Source of the DNA: Anaerolineae bacterium
GTDB lineage: Bacteria; Chloroflexota; Anaerolineae; Promineifilales; Promineifilaceae
Assembly (NCBI GenBank): GCA_028277515.1
Contig: JANQGC010000104.1
Span: 1-23,246, forward strand
DNA: 23,246 bases
Direction: 5' to 3'
Shown: piece by piece, positions 7,614 to 14,982 of the stretch
Position numbering within the stretch: the stretch's first letter is position 1
How the letters are laid out: every line of letters begins with the position of its first letter
Translations under genes and position numbers: made by a program
The notes under the pieces: model-generated
What the model was told of the DNA's origin: nothing
The model's input: only the letters and a program-made list of their open reading frames with translations
The model's database searches: none

Positions 7614-8993
7614 ATGGCTAAAAAAGAAACTAAAAACGATTCTAATATCCAATCACGCCAATCACGCAAGGAAATTTTACGAGAAAGAAAGCTGGCCGAA
7701 CAACAGCGTGTTGTACGGATTGCTGCCTTTAGCGTTGCGGGTGTTTTGTTACTTATTCTGCTGGTTGCTATTGTCAATGAAGTCTTTATTGCCCCAAACA
7801 GGGCTGTAGCGGTTGTAAATGGCGAAGAAATTACTCTTAATGATTGGCAAGACCGGGTTAGATTCGAGCGCGCTCAACGGATTATTGCGCTTGAGGATCA
7901 ATTAGAAAGCTTTAATAATGACATTGGATTGGTTCAGCAGTTTTCTAATCAAGCTATTGTCGAATTAATTAATGAGAATGCCGAACCATTTGGCGAGGCC
8001 ATACTTGACCGAATGGTTGATGAGGAAATCATCCGACAAGGGGCAGAAGTACGTGGTTTACTTCCGAATGAGACTGATGTAGACGAGCAAATCGGAACCA
8101 TCTTCAATTACTTCGGTGGTGATTCGCCCACCTCAACTCCTCTTCCGACGGAAACGATTGAACCGACGCCATCGATAACGCCGATTCCTCAGGAGGGGGA
8201 AGATGGGCCCGAAGGTTCTGAGCAGACTCCAGGGGAAAGTGAAGATCTACCAACCAGCACACCATTCCCAACACCAACGCCCGTATCTGAGGAGGCTTTT
8301 CAAGAAGAATTTAATGAGTTAATGGCTCAATACGAGGTTCTCGGGGTGGGTGAAGTTGTATACCGCCGGGTGATCGAGAACGCCATTATGGCTGATAGAA
8401 TGATTGATGCACTTGCAGACGAAGAGAATTTACCCGAGAGTGATTTACACACCAGTTTCCTTTATTTGGTGTCGAATGAGTTGGAACAAGCTGAAGAAAT
8501 TGCAGAAGAGATTGAAAGCTCAGATTTCTTAACGGTGTGGAATACATTCCGCAGCCAGATACCTGATCCTGAGTCGGAAGAACCACAAGTCACTGCGTCC
8601 GAACTTTTGTGGCGTACCAGAGATTCTATTGAAGGTGGATTTGGTTTGGATGTGGCTGATGCCGCATTTGAACTTCCACTTGAGACTCCCAGTGAAGTCA
8701 TAGCCTTGGAGGGGGATCAGCCTGTTTATGTGATTATCATGGTCAATGGCCGTGAGGAAAGGCCGCTCGAACCGGCTGAGTTCGAGTCGCGAAAGCAAGC
8801 ACTTCTGCAAGATTTCGTGGCCAATGGCCAACTTGGCGATATCGTCATTAATGAACTATGGCGAAGCCGCGTGCCAAATTCACCCGTATTGGATCCGAAA
8901 TTCCGCCAGCCACCTACGCCGGCTCCTTCACCTCAACCTGAAGAGGGCATTGACTTGCAGCCAATAGAACCGAGCGATGATCAATCTCCTTAA
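7614..8993 (+). CDS. Membrane-anchored SurA/PPIC-like protein
   Basis: A 459-aa protein. A basic, coiled N-terminus (about 1-32) precedes a single TM helix (about 34-56). Then comes AVAVVNGEEITLNDWQDRVRFE, the opening of the SurA N-terminal chaperone domain. A Thr/Pro/Glu-rich low-complexity linker spans about 170-225. The C-terminal half resembles a parvulin (PPIC) rotamase in layout (EELLWRTRD..., ADAAFELPLETPSEVIAL, VYVIIMVNG). However, the normal GGxLGW core and catalytic His are not evident, so isomerase activity is doubtful. The tail is Pro-rich. It is probably an extracytoplasmic folding factor anchored in the membrane. It lies 52 nt after rpsR with no Shine-Dalgarno and no terminator between, so read-through from rpsF-rpsR is likely. 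Confidence 0.8.
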   Translation: MAKKETKNDSNIQSRQSRKEILRERKLAEQQRVVRIAAFSVAGVLLLILLVAIVNEVFIAPNRAVAVVNGEEITLNDWQDRVRFERAQRIIALEDQLESFNNDIGLVQQFSNQAIVELINENAEPFGEAILDRMVDEEIIRQGAEVRGLLPNETDVDEQIGTIFNYFGGDSPTSTPLPTETIEPTPSITPIPQEGEDGPEGSEQTPGESEDLPTSTPFPTPTPVSEEAFQEEFNELMAQYEVLGVGEVVYRRVIENAIMADRMIDALADEENLPESDLHTSFLYLVSNELEQAEEIAEEIESSDFLTVWNTFRSQIPDPESEEPQVTASELLWRTRDSIEGGFGLDVADAAFELPLETPSEVIALEGDQPVYVIIMVNGREERPLEPAEFESRKQALLQDFVANGQLGDIVINELWRSRVPNSPVLDPKFRQPPTPAPSPQPEEGIDLQPIEPSDDQSP

Positions 8994-9025
8994 GCTAGGG
9001 AATAATCAATTCTGATTTTTTCTAC

Positions 9026-9062
9026 ATCCTCCCTTTGGTTGTTCACTAGAGGGAGGATTTTT
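9026..9062 (+). terminator. Intrinsic terminator after the SurA-like gene
   Basis: ATCCTCCCT (9026-9034) pairs perfectly with AGGGAGGAT (9050-9058), a 9-bp stem with a 15-nt loop, followed at once by TTTTTGTTT. It closes the rpsF-rpsR-SurA-like unit and separates it from the downstream methyltransferase gene, whose start is less than 25 nt away. Confidence 0.9.
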
Positions 9063-9080
9063 GTTTGATGAAAGGCTAAG

Positions 9081-9818
9081 ATGATGGAAGAAGCATGGCT
9101 TGAAGGTCGAATTTCTGTTGAAGCTGCCTTGAGAGGTAAAAATAGGCGTGTGGATCGTATTTTTGTCCAACAGGGTAAAAAAGAACGGCCGCTGAGGAGT
9201 TTGTTTCGCGCTGCAAAGGTTGAAAACATTGCCATTGAATACAAGGAGGAAGATTTTTTTGAGAATAATGCGAGAGGCAAATCGCACGGTGGTGTTTTAG
9301 CCTTAGTCGGACCTCGCCAATTCTGCAATCTTGAAGATCTATTGCAAGAACATTCTAATCCGTTTGTTTTCATGTTGGATGGGGTCGAGGACCCGTTTAA
9401 TTTTGGCCAGGCCATTCGTGCGATTTATGCGGCCGGGGCGTCGGGATTGGTGGTTAGAAGGCGGAACTGGCTATCGGCCGTTGATGTCGTTGCTCGTTCT
9501 TCTGCCGGGGCATCGGAATTGATGGCAATCGCAGAAGCTGATTCTGCCCTGGCTGCTGCGGATTTTTACCGGCAGAGGGGCTTATCCATTGCCTGCACTG
9601 CGCGAAAATCGGCCGCGTCCCTTTTTGAGGCTGATTTGTCAATGCCGTTGTTTATATTAATAGGGGGAGAAAAAAGAGGTATAACCCGCTCTTTTTTAGA
9701 TCAAGCTGATTTACGAATACAGATTCCTTATGGCAGACGCTATCGCCAATCGTTAGGTGTTGTATCATCCGCGGCCATCATCGCTTTTGAAATATCACGA
9801 AAACGCAATTTCACTTGA
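9081..9818 (+). CDS. SpoU/TrmH-family RNA 2'-O-methyltransferase
   Basis: A 245-aa SPOUT enzyme, probably using S-adenosylmethionine to methylate a ribose 2'-OH in rRNA or tRNA. The N-terminal substrate-binding domain (about 1-85) has the RlmB-like opening LEGRISVEAALRGK. Motif 1 is LDGVEDPFNFGQAIRAI (99-115, N107 and R113), motif 2 is LIGGEKRGITRSFLDQAD (193-210), and motif 3 is QSLGVVSSAAIIAFE (223-237). Motif 3 normally reads SLNVS.A; here the Asn is Gly226, which is unusual at a cofactor/catalytic-loop position. The start is ATG ATG at 9081/9084 with AAAGG upstream. The gene stands alone after a terminator and converges on the nuclease-like gene. The exact target (RlmB-like G2251 or another) cannot be assigned. 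Confidence 0.88.
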   Translation: MMEEAWLEGRISVEAALRGKNRRVDRIFVQQGKKERPLRSLFRAAKVENIAIEYKEEDFFENNARGKSHGGVLALVGPRQFCNLEDLLQEHSNPFVFMLDGVEDPFNFGQAIRAIYAAGASGLVVRRRNWLSAVDVVARSSAGASELMAIAEADSALAAADFYRQRGLSIACTARKSAASLFEADLSMPLFILIGGEKRGITRSFLDQADLRIQIPYGRRYRQSLGVVSSAAIIAFEISRKRNFT

Positions 9819-9851
9819 CGGTCAACTTTATCAGTTAAAAACTTGCTGCTG

Positions 9852-10223
9852 TTAGTCCAGCAAAGCTCTTTCCAGCCATTCAATCGCTCTGCCATCACGA
9901 ACCATCTGCGGCGTGACGCGGATAACTGTCCAGCCATACAGGGCTGCTTCATTGTATTTTTCAATATCTTTCTCAAACCGGATAGGATGGGCATGGCCTT
10001 TGCTGTACCCGCTTTTTGTTTTCATCCAGATTCCTCCTTCAACTTCACAGGCAACCAGGTATTGTTTCCAGCAGAAATCAAAACGCCACTGCCGATTCGC
10101 ATGGAAAGCATATTCTAATTGAGGCGGGGGAAGCTGAGCAAGCCTTATTTGATCCTCCAAGACATTGTGCCAATTGATTTTGATCGCTAGTTTTTTCTTG
10201 CCGGGTCGCCGCCTGGGTTTCAT
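9852..10223 (-). CDS. PD-(D/E)XK endonuclease-like protein
   Basis: A 123-aa protein with a Lys/Arg-rich N-terminus. Its core, RQWRFDFCW followed by LVACEVEGGIW, fits the D...ExE arrangement of PD-(D/E)XK nucleases. EKYNEAALYGWTVIRVTPQMV is the tail seen in many small DUF559/VRR-like endonuclease-domain proteins of phage and chromosomal origin. Nuclease activity is inferred only. I prefer ATG at 10223 over the adjacent in-frame GTG at 10226, because a TAAAAT box ends exactly 6 nt before that ATG and there is no Shine-Dalgarno. A 10-bp dyad directly upstream overlaps the box. It lies downstream of mogA on the same strand. Confidence 0.75.
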   Translation of the reverse strand: MKPRRRPGKKKLAIKINWHNVLEDQIRLAQLPPPQLEYAFHANRQWRFDFCWKQYLVACEVEGGIWMKTKSGYSKGHAHPIRFEKDIEKYNEAALYGWTVIRVTPQMVRDGRAIEWLERALLD

Positions 10224-10229
10224 CACTGC

Positions 10230-10258
10230 ATTTTAGCACGTATGTTCTATGCGTGCTA
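10230..10258. promoter_or_regulatory. Dyad overlapping the -10 box of the nuclease-like gene
   Basis: TAGCACGTAT (10234-10243) and ATGCGTGCTA (10249-10258) form a 10-bp arm pair with one T.G pair and a 5-nt loop. On the minus strand its last two bases are the first two of the TAAAAT -10 box (10235-10230) of the nuclease-like gene. It could be a terminator for mogA (no T-tract follows) or an operator for the nuclease-like gene. Confidence 0.4.
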
Positions 10259-10313
10259 GCGCCTCAATCATTTCGGGATATTTTAGGTTAGGAAGTGGAG
10301 GTTTGTGCTTTGT

Positions 10314-10850
10314 CTAAACGACCTGATGGCCCAGTTCGGATCCAGGGTCATCGATCAATAACTCGATGGCATGAGGAAGTACCGGTAGAAGTACTTGCAG
10401 GTTCTCTCTTACTGCTTTTGGACTTCCGGGTAGATTAATGATCAATGTATTATGACGAATTCCGGCAATGCCACGGGACAACATAGCGTGTGGTGTGATT
10501 TTCAAACTTTCAGCCCTGAGAGCCTCGCTGATGCCCGGCGCGTCACGATCAATGACCTGCCTGGTGGCTTCCGGCGTGATGTCTCTTGGAGCAAATCCTG
10601 TTCCACCGCTCGTTAGAATCAGGTTTAGCCCTTCTGCACACCAGTTTAATAACGTTGTGATTATCTCTTCACCATCATCGGGTATGACAGCTTGACGGCC
10701 GACTTCCCAAGGTGTTTTATCTTTCAGGATTTTCGCCATCAGGGCGCCACTACGGTCCTCATAATCACCTCTGGACGCCCTGTCACTTATGGTCAATAAA
10801 CCGACATACACTGGTTGCTTCAAGCGGCTTCCCCTACTAAAGCGAGCCAT
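10314..10850 (-). CDS. mogA: Molybdopterin adenylyltransferase MogA
   Basis: The product (178 aa, or 165 from the later start) is the MogA/MoaB-type enzyme that adenylates molybdopterin before metal insertion in molybdenum-cofactor synthesis. Diagnostic stretches are LLTISDRASRGDYEDRSG near the start, LTSGGTGFAPRDITPEAT in the middle and NLPGSPKAVRENL near the end. The ATG at 10850 would overlap the upstream gene by 31 nt and has only a poor Shine-Dalgarno. An in-frame GTG at 10811 sits 8 nt past the upstream stop and gives the family-typical N-terminus (VYVGLLTISDRASRG). No other Moco gene is in the window. Confidence 0.92.
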   Translation of the reverse strand: MARFSRGSRLKQPVYVGLLTISDRASRGDYEDRSGALMAKILKDKTPWEVGRQAVIPDDGEEIITTLLNWCAEGLNLILTSGGTGFAPRDITPEATRQVIDRDAPGISEALRAESLKITPHAMLSRGIAGIRHNTLIINLPGSPKAVRENLQVLLPVLPHAIELLIDDPGSELGHQVV

Positions 10851-12586
10851 TCATCATTCATTCCACTGTCTGTTACACCGTAGAAAACATGCACATCGTT
10901 GTCATCGCGTAGGGCAAGGTCATACCATGTATTATCCCCTTTCTTGCGTTGTTTTAGCACGGCTTTATCTTGATGCCATTCCACATTATCAGGGATAACG
11001 GATCCGGATTCCGCTTGAGTAATAGCGTAGTGCCAAAGTTTGCGTGCAGAGGATCGGGTCACATTGCGGATTAAGTTACCATTTCGCAAATCTCGGACGG
11101 TGTGGTAAATCGTTCCTCGTCGTTTCTCACTATTAACAATTTCTACCCCTGTTCTTGGTAATTCAATTTCCTTAACCTGAGTATTATCCGCTTCTTGCAG
11201 GGGTGGTTGGCTGGGAACAGCCGCCTCCGTACTGGTGGATTCCACATCTTCTGAACTCCTGCGGGAAATTCTAAGCTCGACGAGACGCACAATTTCATCT
11301 CTCACGGCTAAATTTGTTTCTGATTCGTCCCGCACGTAAAAATTCATATTGTCAATCGCATAAGGAATGTTTTTCCCGGCCTGAACGTTGATACGTATGA
11401 TTGTCTTTCCCTGAGACGATAAACTATCGATTTCAATTTCAGGTTCCGGACTAAAACGGTTGGTAACCGTCGTATACAGCTTATCTATGACACGCCTGGG
11501 TTCGCGAACGCCAACAGGCTTTCTGCTTGGATCAGATGAAACGCCGACATAAATGGTTCCCCCGTTTGTATTGGCCAAGGCGCAAATGTCACGCAGTATG
11601 CCATCTAAATACCCCCCTCGCTTCGCTGTGCTTTCGTGAAATGCCTGTACAATCGATTCACCCTCTTCGCGGGCTAATTGAACAAAATCAATAGGCTCAG
11701 CATGTCCCCGGTCCGGACGAGTTAATGAAAAGTCATTCCCTTTTAATACCCTGGCTAAGGCATCAAAACTCAACTCATCCAACAGGATTTCGGTGACTCT
11801 ATCACCAATGCCGAGGTTTTTGGATTGGGGTGATTCTCGATATAGGCGGTGGGCATCTGAGCCTTGGATACACCGCATTGGCCGGGGGTATCCCGGTTTT
11901 GATCCGTCAAAAAAGCGACGAGTGGTGTAGCGACCCCATTTTTCAAGATCCGTCACCTCTAATACATGGAGGTTGGGATCTTGGGTGTACGCGATGCGAG
12001 TCTGTCCGCCAAAATCCAATCCGCGCATCAAGACTCCATGATTGCTATTGACATGGGCGGCGATAACGATACCACCAGCTTCGTTTATTACGCGATAAGC
12101 TGTTAAAACATCACTTGTAGCTCCCACGGTGGAACTACCTAAACGGAGTTGATCAGGCGGAATGTTTAGGCTGAGTAATAAATATTCCAAATAGTTTACG
12201 GGGGTTTCGGGGGGGAAAATCCCTAAAATATGGAAACCAAATGTGGCTGTAAATTCAAATCCGGGTAAGACGAGCAGTTTGCCCAGCAGCCTACGATATT
12301 CGTCTAATTTTCCTTGCTCGTCCGGTTGGATTCGGCCGTTATCTTCCAACCATATAAGTTGTTCAATTTCTTTCTTCATATCCGCGAATCCGGCAACGCT
12401 ATTATGGTCGGTAAAAGCGATGATATCCAATCCGCGGTGAACGGCCTGGCGCAGGATGTCTAAATATGAAATGTCCGGTTCCTGGTAATCATTAGACCCA
12501 GGCGTATGTAAATGCAAATCCATCCGACGCCATTGGCGATTTTTATTGTTATTCCTTCTTCGTCTGGAAGAAGTTTTTTTACTCAT
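10820..12586 (-). CDS. PHP phosphoesterase fused to an AlbA_2 (Schlafen-like) domain
   Basis: A 588-aa fusion. After a Lys/Arg/Asn-rich tail (1-20), the PHP domain carries HLHTPGS (H25, H27), FTDHN (D60, H61), GFEFT (E111), AAHVNSNHG (H178) and GSDAH (D244, H246), so its metal site looks intact. From about 300 to 437 there is an AlbA_2/Schlafen-type region: [13 protein letters not shown]..., [20 protein letters not shown] and [22 protein letters not shown] Ser/Glu/Pro linker leads to an unrecognised domain (about 475-588) with [28 protein letters not shown] domains are metal-dependent phosphoesterases and AlbA_2 domains are linked to nucleic acid binding, so a nucleic-acid-processing role is a reasonable inference. 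A GAGG Shine-Dalgarno precedes the ATG. mogA follows, overlapping or abutting. Confidence 0.85.
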   Translation of the reverse strand: MSKKTSSRRRRNNNKNRQWRRMDLHLHTPGSNDYQEPDISYLDILRQAVHRGLDIIAFTDHNSVAGFADMKKEIEQLIWLEDNGRIQPDEQGKLDEYRRLLGKLLVLPGFEFTATFGFHILGIFPPETPVNYLEYLLLSLNIPPDQLRLGSSTVGATSDVLTAYRVINEAGGIVIAAHVNSNHGVLMRGLDFGGQTRIAYTQDPNLHVLEVTDLEKWGRYTTRRFFDGSKPGYPRPMRCIQGSDAHRLYRESPQSKNLGIGDRVTEILLDELSFDALARVLKGNDFSLTRPDRGHAEPIDFVQLAREEGESIVQAFHESTAKRGGYLDGILRDICALANTNGGTIYVGVSSDPSRKPVGVREPRRVIDKLYTTVTNRFSPEPEIEIDSLSSQGKTIIRINVQAGKNIPYAIDNMNFYVRDESETNLAVRDEIVRLVELRISRRSSEDVESTSTEAAVPSQPPLQEADNTQVKEIELPRTGVEIVNSEKRRGTIYHTVRDLRNGNLIRNVTRSSARKLWHYAITQAESGSVIPDNVEWHQDKAVLKQRKKGDNTWYDLALRDDNDVHVFYGVTDSGMNDEWLALVGEAA

Positions 12587-12662
12587 TTTTTCCTCAATTC
12601 AATAAAATATATTCTGTGTAGTTAAGCATAATCATAAAATATTTGAATGCCATTAATGCAAC

Positions 12663-12691
12663 AAAGTCGTCGCAGGTATGGCGACGACTTT
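12663..12691. terminator. Perfect 11-bp hairpin upstream of the PHP-AlbA_2 gene
   Basis: AAAGTCGTCGC (12663-12673) and GCGACGACTTT (12681-12691) pair without mismatch around a 7-nt loop. It lies 49 nt after the stop of the small membrane gene and 76 nt before the PHP-AlbA_2 start, both on the minus strand. It probably ends the membrane-gene transcript. Only the TTT of the stem itself serves as a T-tract, so termination may be partial. Confidence 0.55.
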
Positions 12692-12740
12692 AATACGAAA
12701 TCAGCAACAACATTTTTTGGTTTTTAATTGGATAAATTGA

Positions 12741-12968
12741 TTAATCCCCCAACGCTGCGATTCCACGAACCAAACCGATAACAGCCACGCCGACTTTCAA
12801 TAGATCGCTGGTCGATATTTCTGGCGGTCCTCCTCCCCGCTCATCTGAACTTCGCGCAACAAGGAACGCGGTACCTAGTCCCACCAACGCTCCGGACAAA
12901 GCGCCAATGAGGTAAGTTTTTGTTTTCCAGCTATCATCTGACTGGATCTCGAATTCACTCATGGTCAT
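12741..12968 (-). CDS. Small membrane protein, glycine-rich TM helix
   Basis: A 75-aa protein with a first TM helix rich in small residues (TYLIGALSGALVGLGTAFLVA, about 18-38; given here as a 21-residue region of which the GALSGALVGLG core is typical of packed or oligomeric helices). A short loop (RSSDERGGGPPEIS) and a second hydrophobic segment (VGVAVIGLVRGIAAL, about 59-73) follow. The likely start is the second ATG at 12962, because AAGGA lies 9-10 nt before it; the ATG at 12968 is too close. The start overlaps the end of the upstream membrane gene, so the two are probably translationally coupled. Family unknown. Confidence 0.65.
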   Translation of the reverse strand: MTMSEFEIQSDDSWKTKTYLIGALSGALVGLGTAFLVARSSDERGGGPPEISTSDLLKVGVAVIGLVRGIAALGD

Positions 12969-13488
12969 TATTCCTTTTGAAAACTCTTATTGTTAGCTGC
13001 CACCACTGTTCTATATAAGCTAAGAAACCATTAAATCGGGCAACCGGTTCGGCAACTTTGGGAGCTACTTCTGCTGTTTTCCTTTCAGTTCTTTCAATAA
13101 GATATTGTACACGCCACAACAGTATTTGAATTCTACTTCGATAAGCAAGTGGGCCAGTTTGGGGATGCATTTTCCGATTATTGCGACGATTAACCAAATA
13201 AGCCAGATAGGCGATGGGCAATATAGATAAAATGGCAATCAATGGAATTATCCAAAGGATGACAATGATATCGGCAACAGCAGCAATAAAAGCTTCTGTC
13301 CCCATGATGCCCGGCGTGAAAATACCAATTAGTAATATAGTGATAATCAGTAAAGCTAAAAAACTGGCTATTCCTAACGGCAGATAGATATAGAGCCGAT
13401 TTCGCCTACGCAGTTCCTTGTCGCGGATAAGCTGATCAGGTGTGGGTTGGTAAGTTGGTTCAATGAATGCGTGTCTCTCAGTTTCCAT
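12955..13488 (-). CDS. Two-TM membrane protein with long cytoplasmic tails
   Basis: A 177-aa protein from ATG 13488. A polar N-terminus (METERHAFIEPTYQPTPDQL...RRRNR) is followed by two strong TM regions (about 37-60 and 75-100 from this start). A basic stretch (NRRNNRKM) and a helical C-terminus with amphipathic character come next. The frame is open to a TTG at 13512, but that codon overlaps a TATAAT -10 box, so it cannot be on the mRNA if the promoter is real. The ATG lies about 16 nt past the predicted +1. The gene forms a two-gene unit with the small membrane protein that follows. No family recognised. Confidence 0.6.
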   Translation of the reverse strand: METERHAFIEPTYQPTPDQLIRDKELRRRNRLYIYLPLGIASFLALLIITILLIGIFTPGIMGTEAFIAAVADIIVILWIIPLIAILSILPIAYLAYLVNRRNNRKMHPQTGPLAYRSRIQILLWRVQYLIERTERKTAEVAPKVAEPVARFNGFLAYIEQWWQLTIRVFKRNNDHE

Positions 13489-13511
13489 ATTGTCTGTGCC
13501 GAATTCGCCCA

Positions 13512-13539
13512 ATTATACCACAATCTGTATGAGGTATAA
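13512..13539 (-). promoter_or_regulatory. Extended -10 promoter and dyad for the two membrane genes
   Basis: On the minus strand TGG-TATAAT (box at 13517-13512) is an extended -10 matching consensus. TTATACC (13513-13519) and GGTATAA (13533-13539) form a 7-bp inverted repeat covering it, which could be an operator. The -35 is poor. The rest of the 13540-13792 spacer holds no convincing gene; a plus-strand TTGCTG-17 bp-TAATAT (13668-13696) is the only other promoter-like pair. Confidence 0.5.
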
Positions 13540-13792
13540 ATTGGTTTGGTATCTAGCAGAATGGATAATTTTGAGGGAATGCTGACCGTTACGGCTTGAA
13601 AACTGTCACGAATATTGGCTCACTGTCTCACATGGGATTGGCGTATTAGGAAGCAAATACGGTTGACTTGCTGGTTCATTCCGAATTGCGTAATATATTC
13701 AATTTGGAAAGTGTTTTTGAGGCACTTAATTTTGCTTGCAGTTTAATTTTTTCGATCCGCAGGTATTATCTCCACCTATTGTTGATTTACTT

Positions 13793-14098
13793 TTAGAACA
13801 GACCCCAATCTCCGCCAGCACCTTCTTCCATCATAGAAGGGTCCCACAATTCGGTTCCGATTTGGACATTGACGCCGCCTTCCATGACGCTGTTGCCGAC
13901 AACGCGAACCTGTTCGATCAGCGCCGGTCCATACGGGCAAAATGGCGTTGTGAGAATCATAGTAATTTCAGCCGATTCATCATCTTCCTTGATATCAACT
14001 CCGCGAATTAGACCAAGCTCAACAATATTCAAGCCGATTTCCGGATCGATGACCGATCTCAGGGATTCAATTAACAATTCCTCTTTTTGGGCTATCAT
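13793..14098 (-). CDS. sufT: DUF59 / SufT-like iron-sulfur assembly factor
   Basis: A 101-aa protein of the MIP18/PaaD/SufT (DUF59) family. The family helix-strand is clear (LIESLRSVIDPEIGLNIVEL, about 9-28), followed by beta strands (AEITMILTTPFCPYGPALI) with the conserved Thr-Thr-x-x-Cys-Pro motif. SufT proteins help mature or repair Fe-S proteins rather than build the cluster scaffold. A GGAGA Shine-Dalgarno lies 5-8 nt before the ATG. It follows the SufR-like gene by 60 nt on the same strand, so the two are probably co-transcribed, opposite the suf operon. Confidence 0.85.
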   Translation of the reverse strand: MIAQKEELLIESLRSVIDPEIGLNIVELGLIRGVDIKEDDESAEITMILTTPFCPYGPALIEQVRVVGNSVMEGGVNVQIGTELWDPSMMEEGAGGDWGLF

Positions 14099-14158
14099 TT
14101 TTTCTCCAAATTGACTTTTGCTGTTTTCAAAATTTTTACAGGCACGATGAAATGGAAT

Positions 14159-14797
14159 TTAATTCTCATAATGAACAACAAACTGGCAGCAATCGCCACC
14201 ATTTAGCATGCAGCTATTTTGTTGAATCGGTGACTGCAAGACATTGACAATTATTTCTTTGTCAATATTGCAAATTTCTGAATGAGTTTCGCCCACAGAA
14301 ATGTAAGGACAGCTATATTCAGTCAAAATATATCCATCTTGTGACTTTTCCCAAGAGGCCAGAAACCCTTCTTCACCTAGTAAATCAACCAGATAGTCAA
14401 GCCGATCTTCAAACGATAGGTGTTCAAATTCACCCCGATGTTCTTCCATAACACTCTGTACAACACTATGAAACACTTCTTGTAAGGCTTCATCGGGAAG
14501 GCGGCTTTTTAACTCATCAAGCAGACGATTCGCTAAGCGCACGTATCTTTTTGGAAAAAGCTCATGCCCTTCTTCACTAAGACTATAGACATAGTAGGGG
14601 CGTCCAACTTTCCTTCTAATACTTGTGGATTGAATCAGCCCATCAGCTTGCAATGCGTTTAAATGATGCCTGACGGTGACTGGAGAAACTTGAGCGGCTT
14701 CGGCCAGTGCTTCCACATTAGCTTGACGAGACGATTTAATGGTATGCAAGATGGTTTCTCTCGTACTCATCTTGTTATTGTGATTAAGTGATTTCAC
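14159..14797 (-). CDS. sufR: SufR-like Fe-S-responsive winged-helix regulator
   Basis: A 212-aa protein. The N-terminal winged helix is clear (NVEALAEAAQVSPVTVRHHL, about 27-46, then ALQADGLI and the wing RRKVGRPYYVYSL). A helical middle follows. The C-terminal third has cysteines C163, C176, C196, C203 and C204 in a C-x12-C-x19-C-x6-CC layout, able to hold an Fe-S cluster. The family and its place divergent from sufC suggest a repressor that senses cluster supply. The start is GTG at 14797: AGGA lies about 9 nt upstream, while an internal ATG at 14770 has no Shine-Dalgarno. Its own promoter contains an overlapping dyad, so autoregulation is likely. Effector and operator are inferred, not shown. 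Confidence 0.82.
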   Translation of the reverse strand: MKSLNHNNKMSTRETILHTIKSSRQANVEALAEAAQVSPVTVRHHLNALQADGLIQSTSIRRKVGRPYYVYSLSEEGHELFPKRYVRLANRLLDELKSRLPDEALQEVFHSVVQSVMEEHRGEFEHLSFEDRLDYLVDLLGEEGFLASWEKSQDGYILTEYSCPYISVGETHSEICNIDKEIIVNVLQSPIQQNSCMLNGGDCCQFVVHYEN

Positions 14798-14837
14798 GTT
14801 TATTCTTCCTGTCGATAGTCGTCACCTTTTGTTTTTG

Positions 14838-14866
14838 AGTATAACAATATGTTATTGTTTTGTCAA
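14838..14866 (-). promoter_or_regulatory. Promoter of the sufR-like gene with overlapping dyads
   Basis: On the minus strand TTGACA (14866-14861), 17 bp, TATACT (14843-14838) is near-consensus. Two overlapping perfect dyads cover the spacer and the edge of the -10: ATAACA-ATA-TGTTAT (14841-14855) and ACAATA-TGT-TATTGT (14844-14858), both given on the plus strand. A bound regulator would block this promoter. Confidence 0.75.
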
Positions 14867-14877
14867 TAATTACTATT

Positions 14878-14897
14878 TTTATCATTATTATGATAAA
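14878..14897. promoter_or_regulatory. Candidate operator for the suf operon
   Basis: TTTATCAT-TATT-ATGATAAA is a perfect 8-bp inverted repeat ending 2 bp before the -35 of the sufC promoter. Position and symmetry fit a dimeric winged-helix regulator. It is not the same sequence as the dyads at the sufR promoter, so one or both may belong to another factor. Confidence 0.5.
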
Positions 14898-14899
14898 TA

Positions 14900-14928
14900 T
14901 TGACGCTGCGCTGCCCCTATGTTATAAT
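14900..14928 (+). promoter_or_regulatory. Promoter of the suf operon
   Basis: TTGACG (14900-14905), a 17-bp spacer and TATAAT (14923-14928) make a strong sigma70-type promoter. Initiation near 14935 would give a leader of about 170 nt before sufC. Confidence 0.82.
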
Positions 14929-14982
14929 TTCTGTGGCTTGTTTTATCTAAATAAGTGTCCATTTAGATTGTTATTTTAATCC

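Noticed and set aside
8990..9415. Minus-strand open frame of 141 codons
   Set aside because: It is antisense to the SpoU-family methyltransferase gene and crosses the terminator; its composition is Cys/Ser-rich shadow sequence.
13736..14011. Plus-strand open frame of 91 codons opposite the SufT-like gene
   Set aside because: It lies antisense to a well-supported DUF59 gene, has no Shine-Dalgarno and no recognisable protein pattern.
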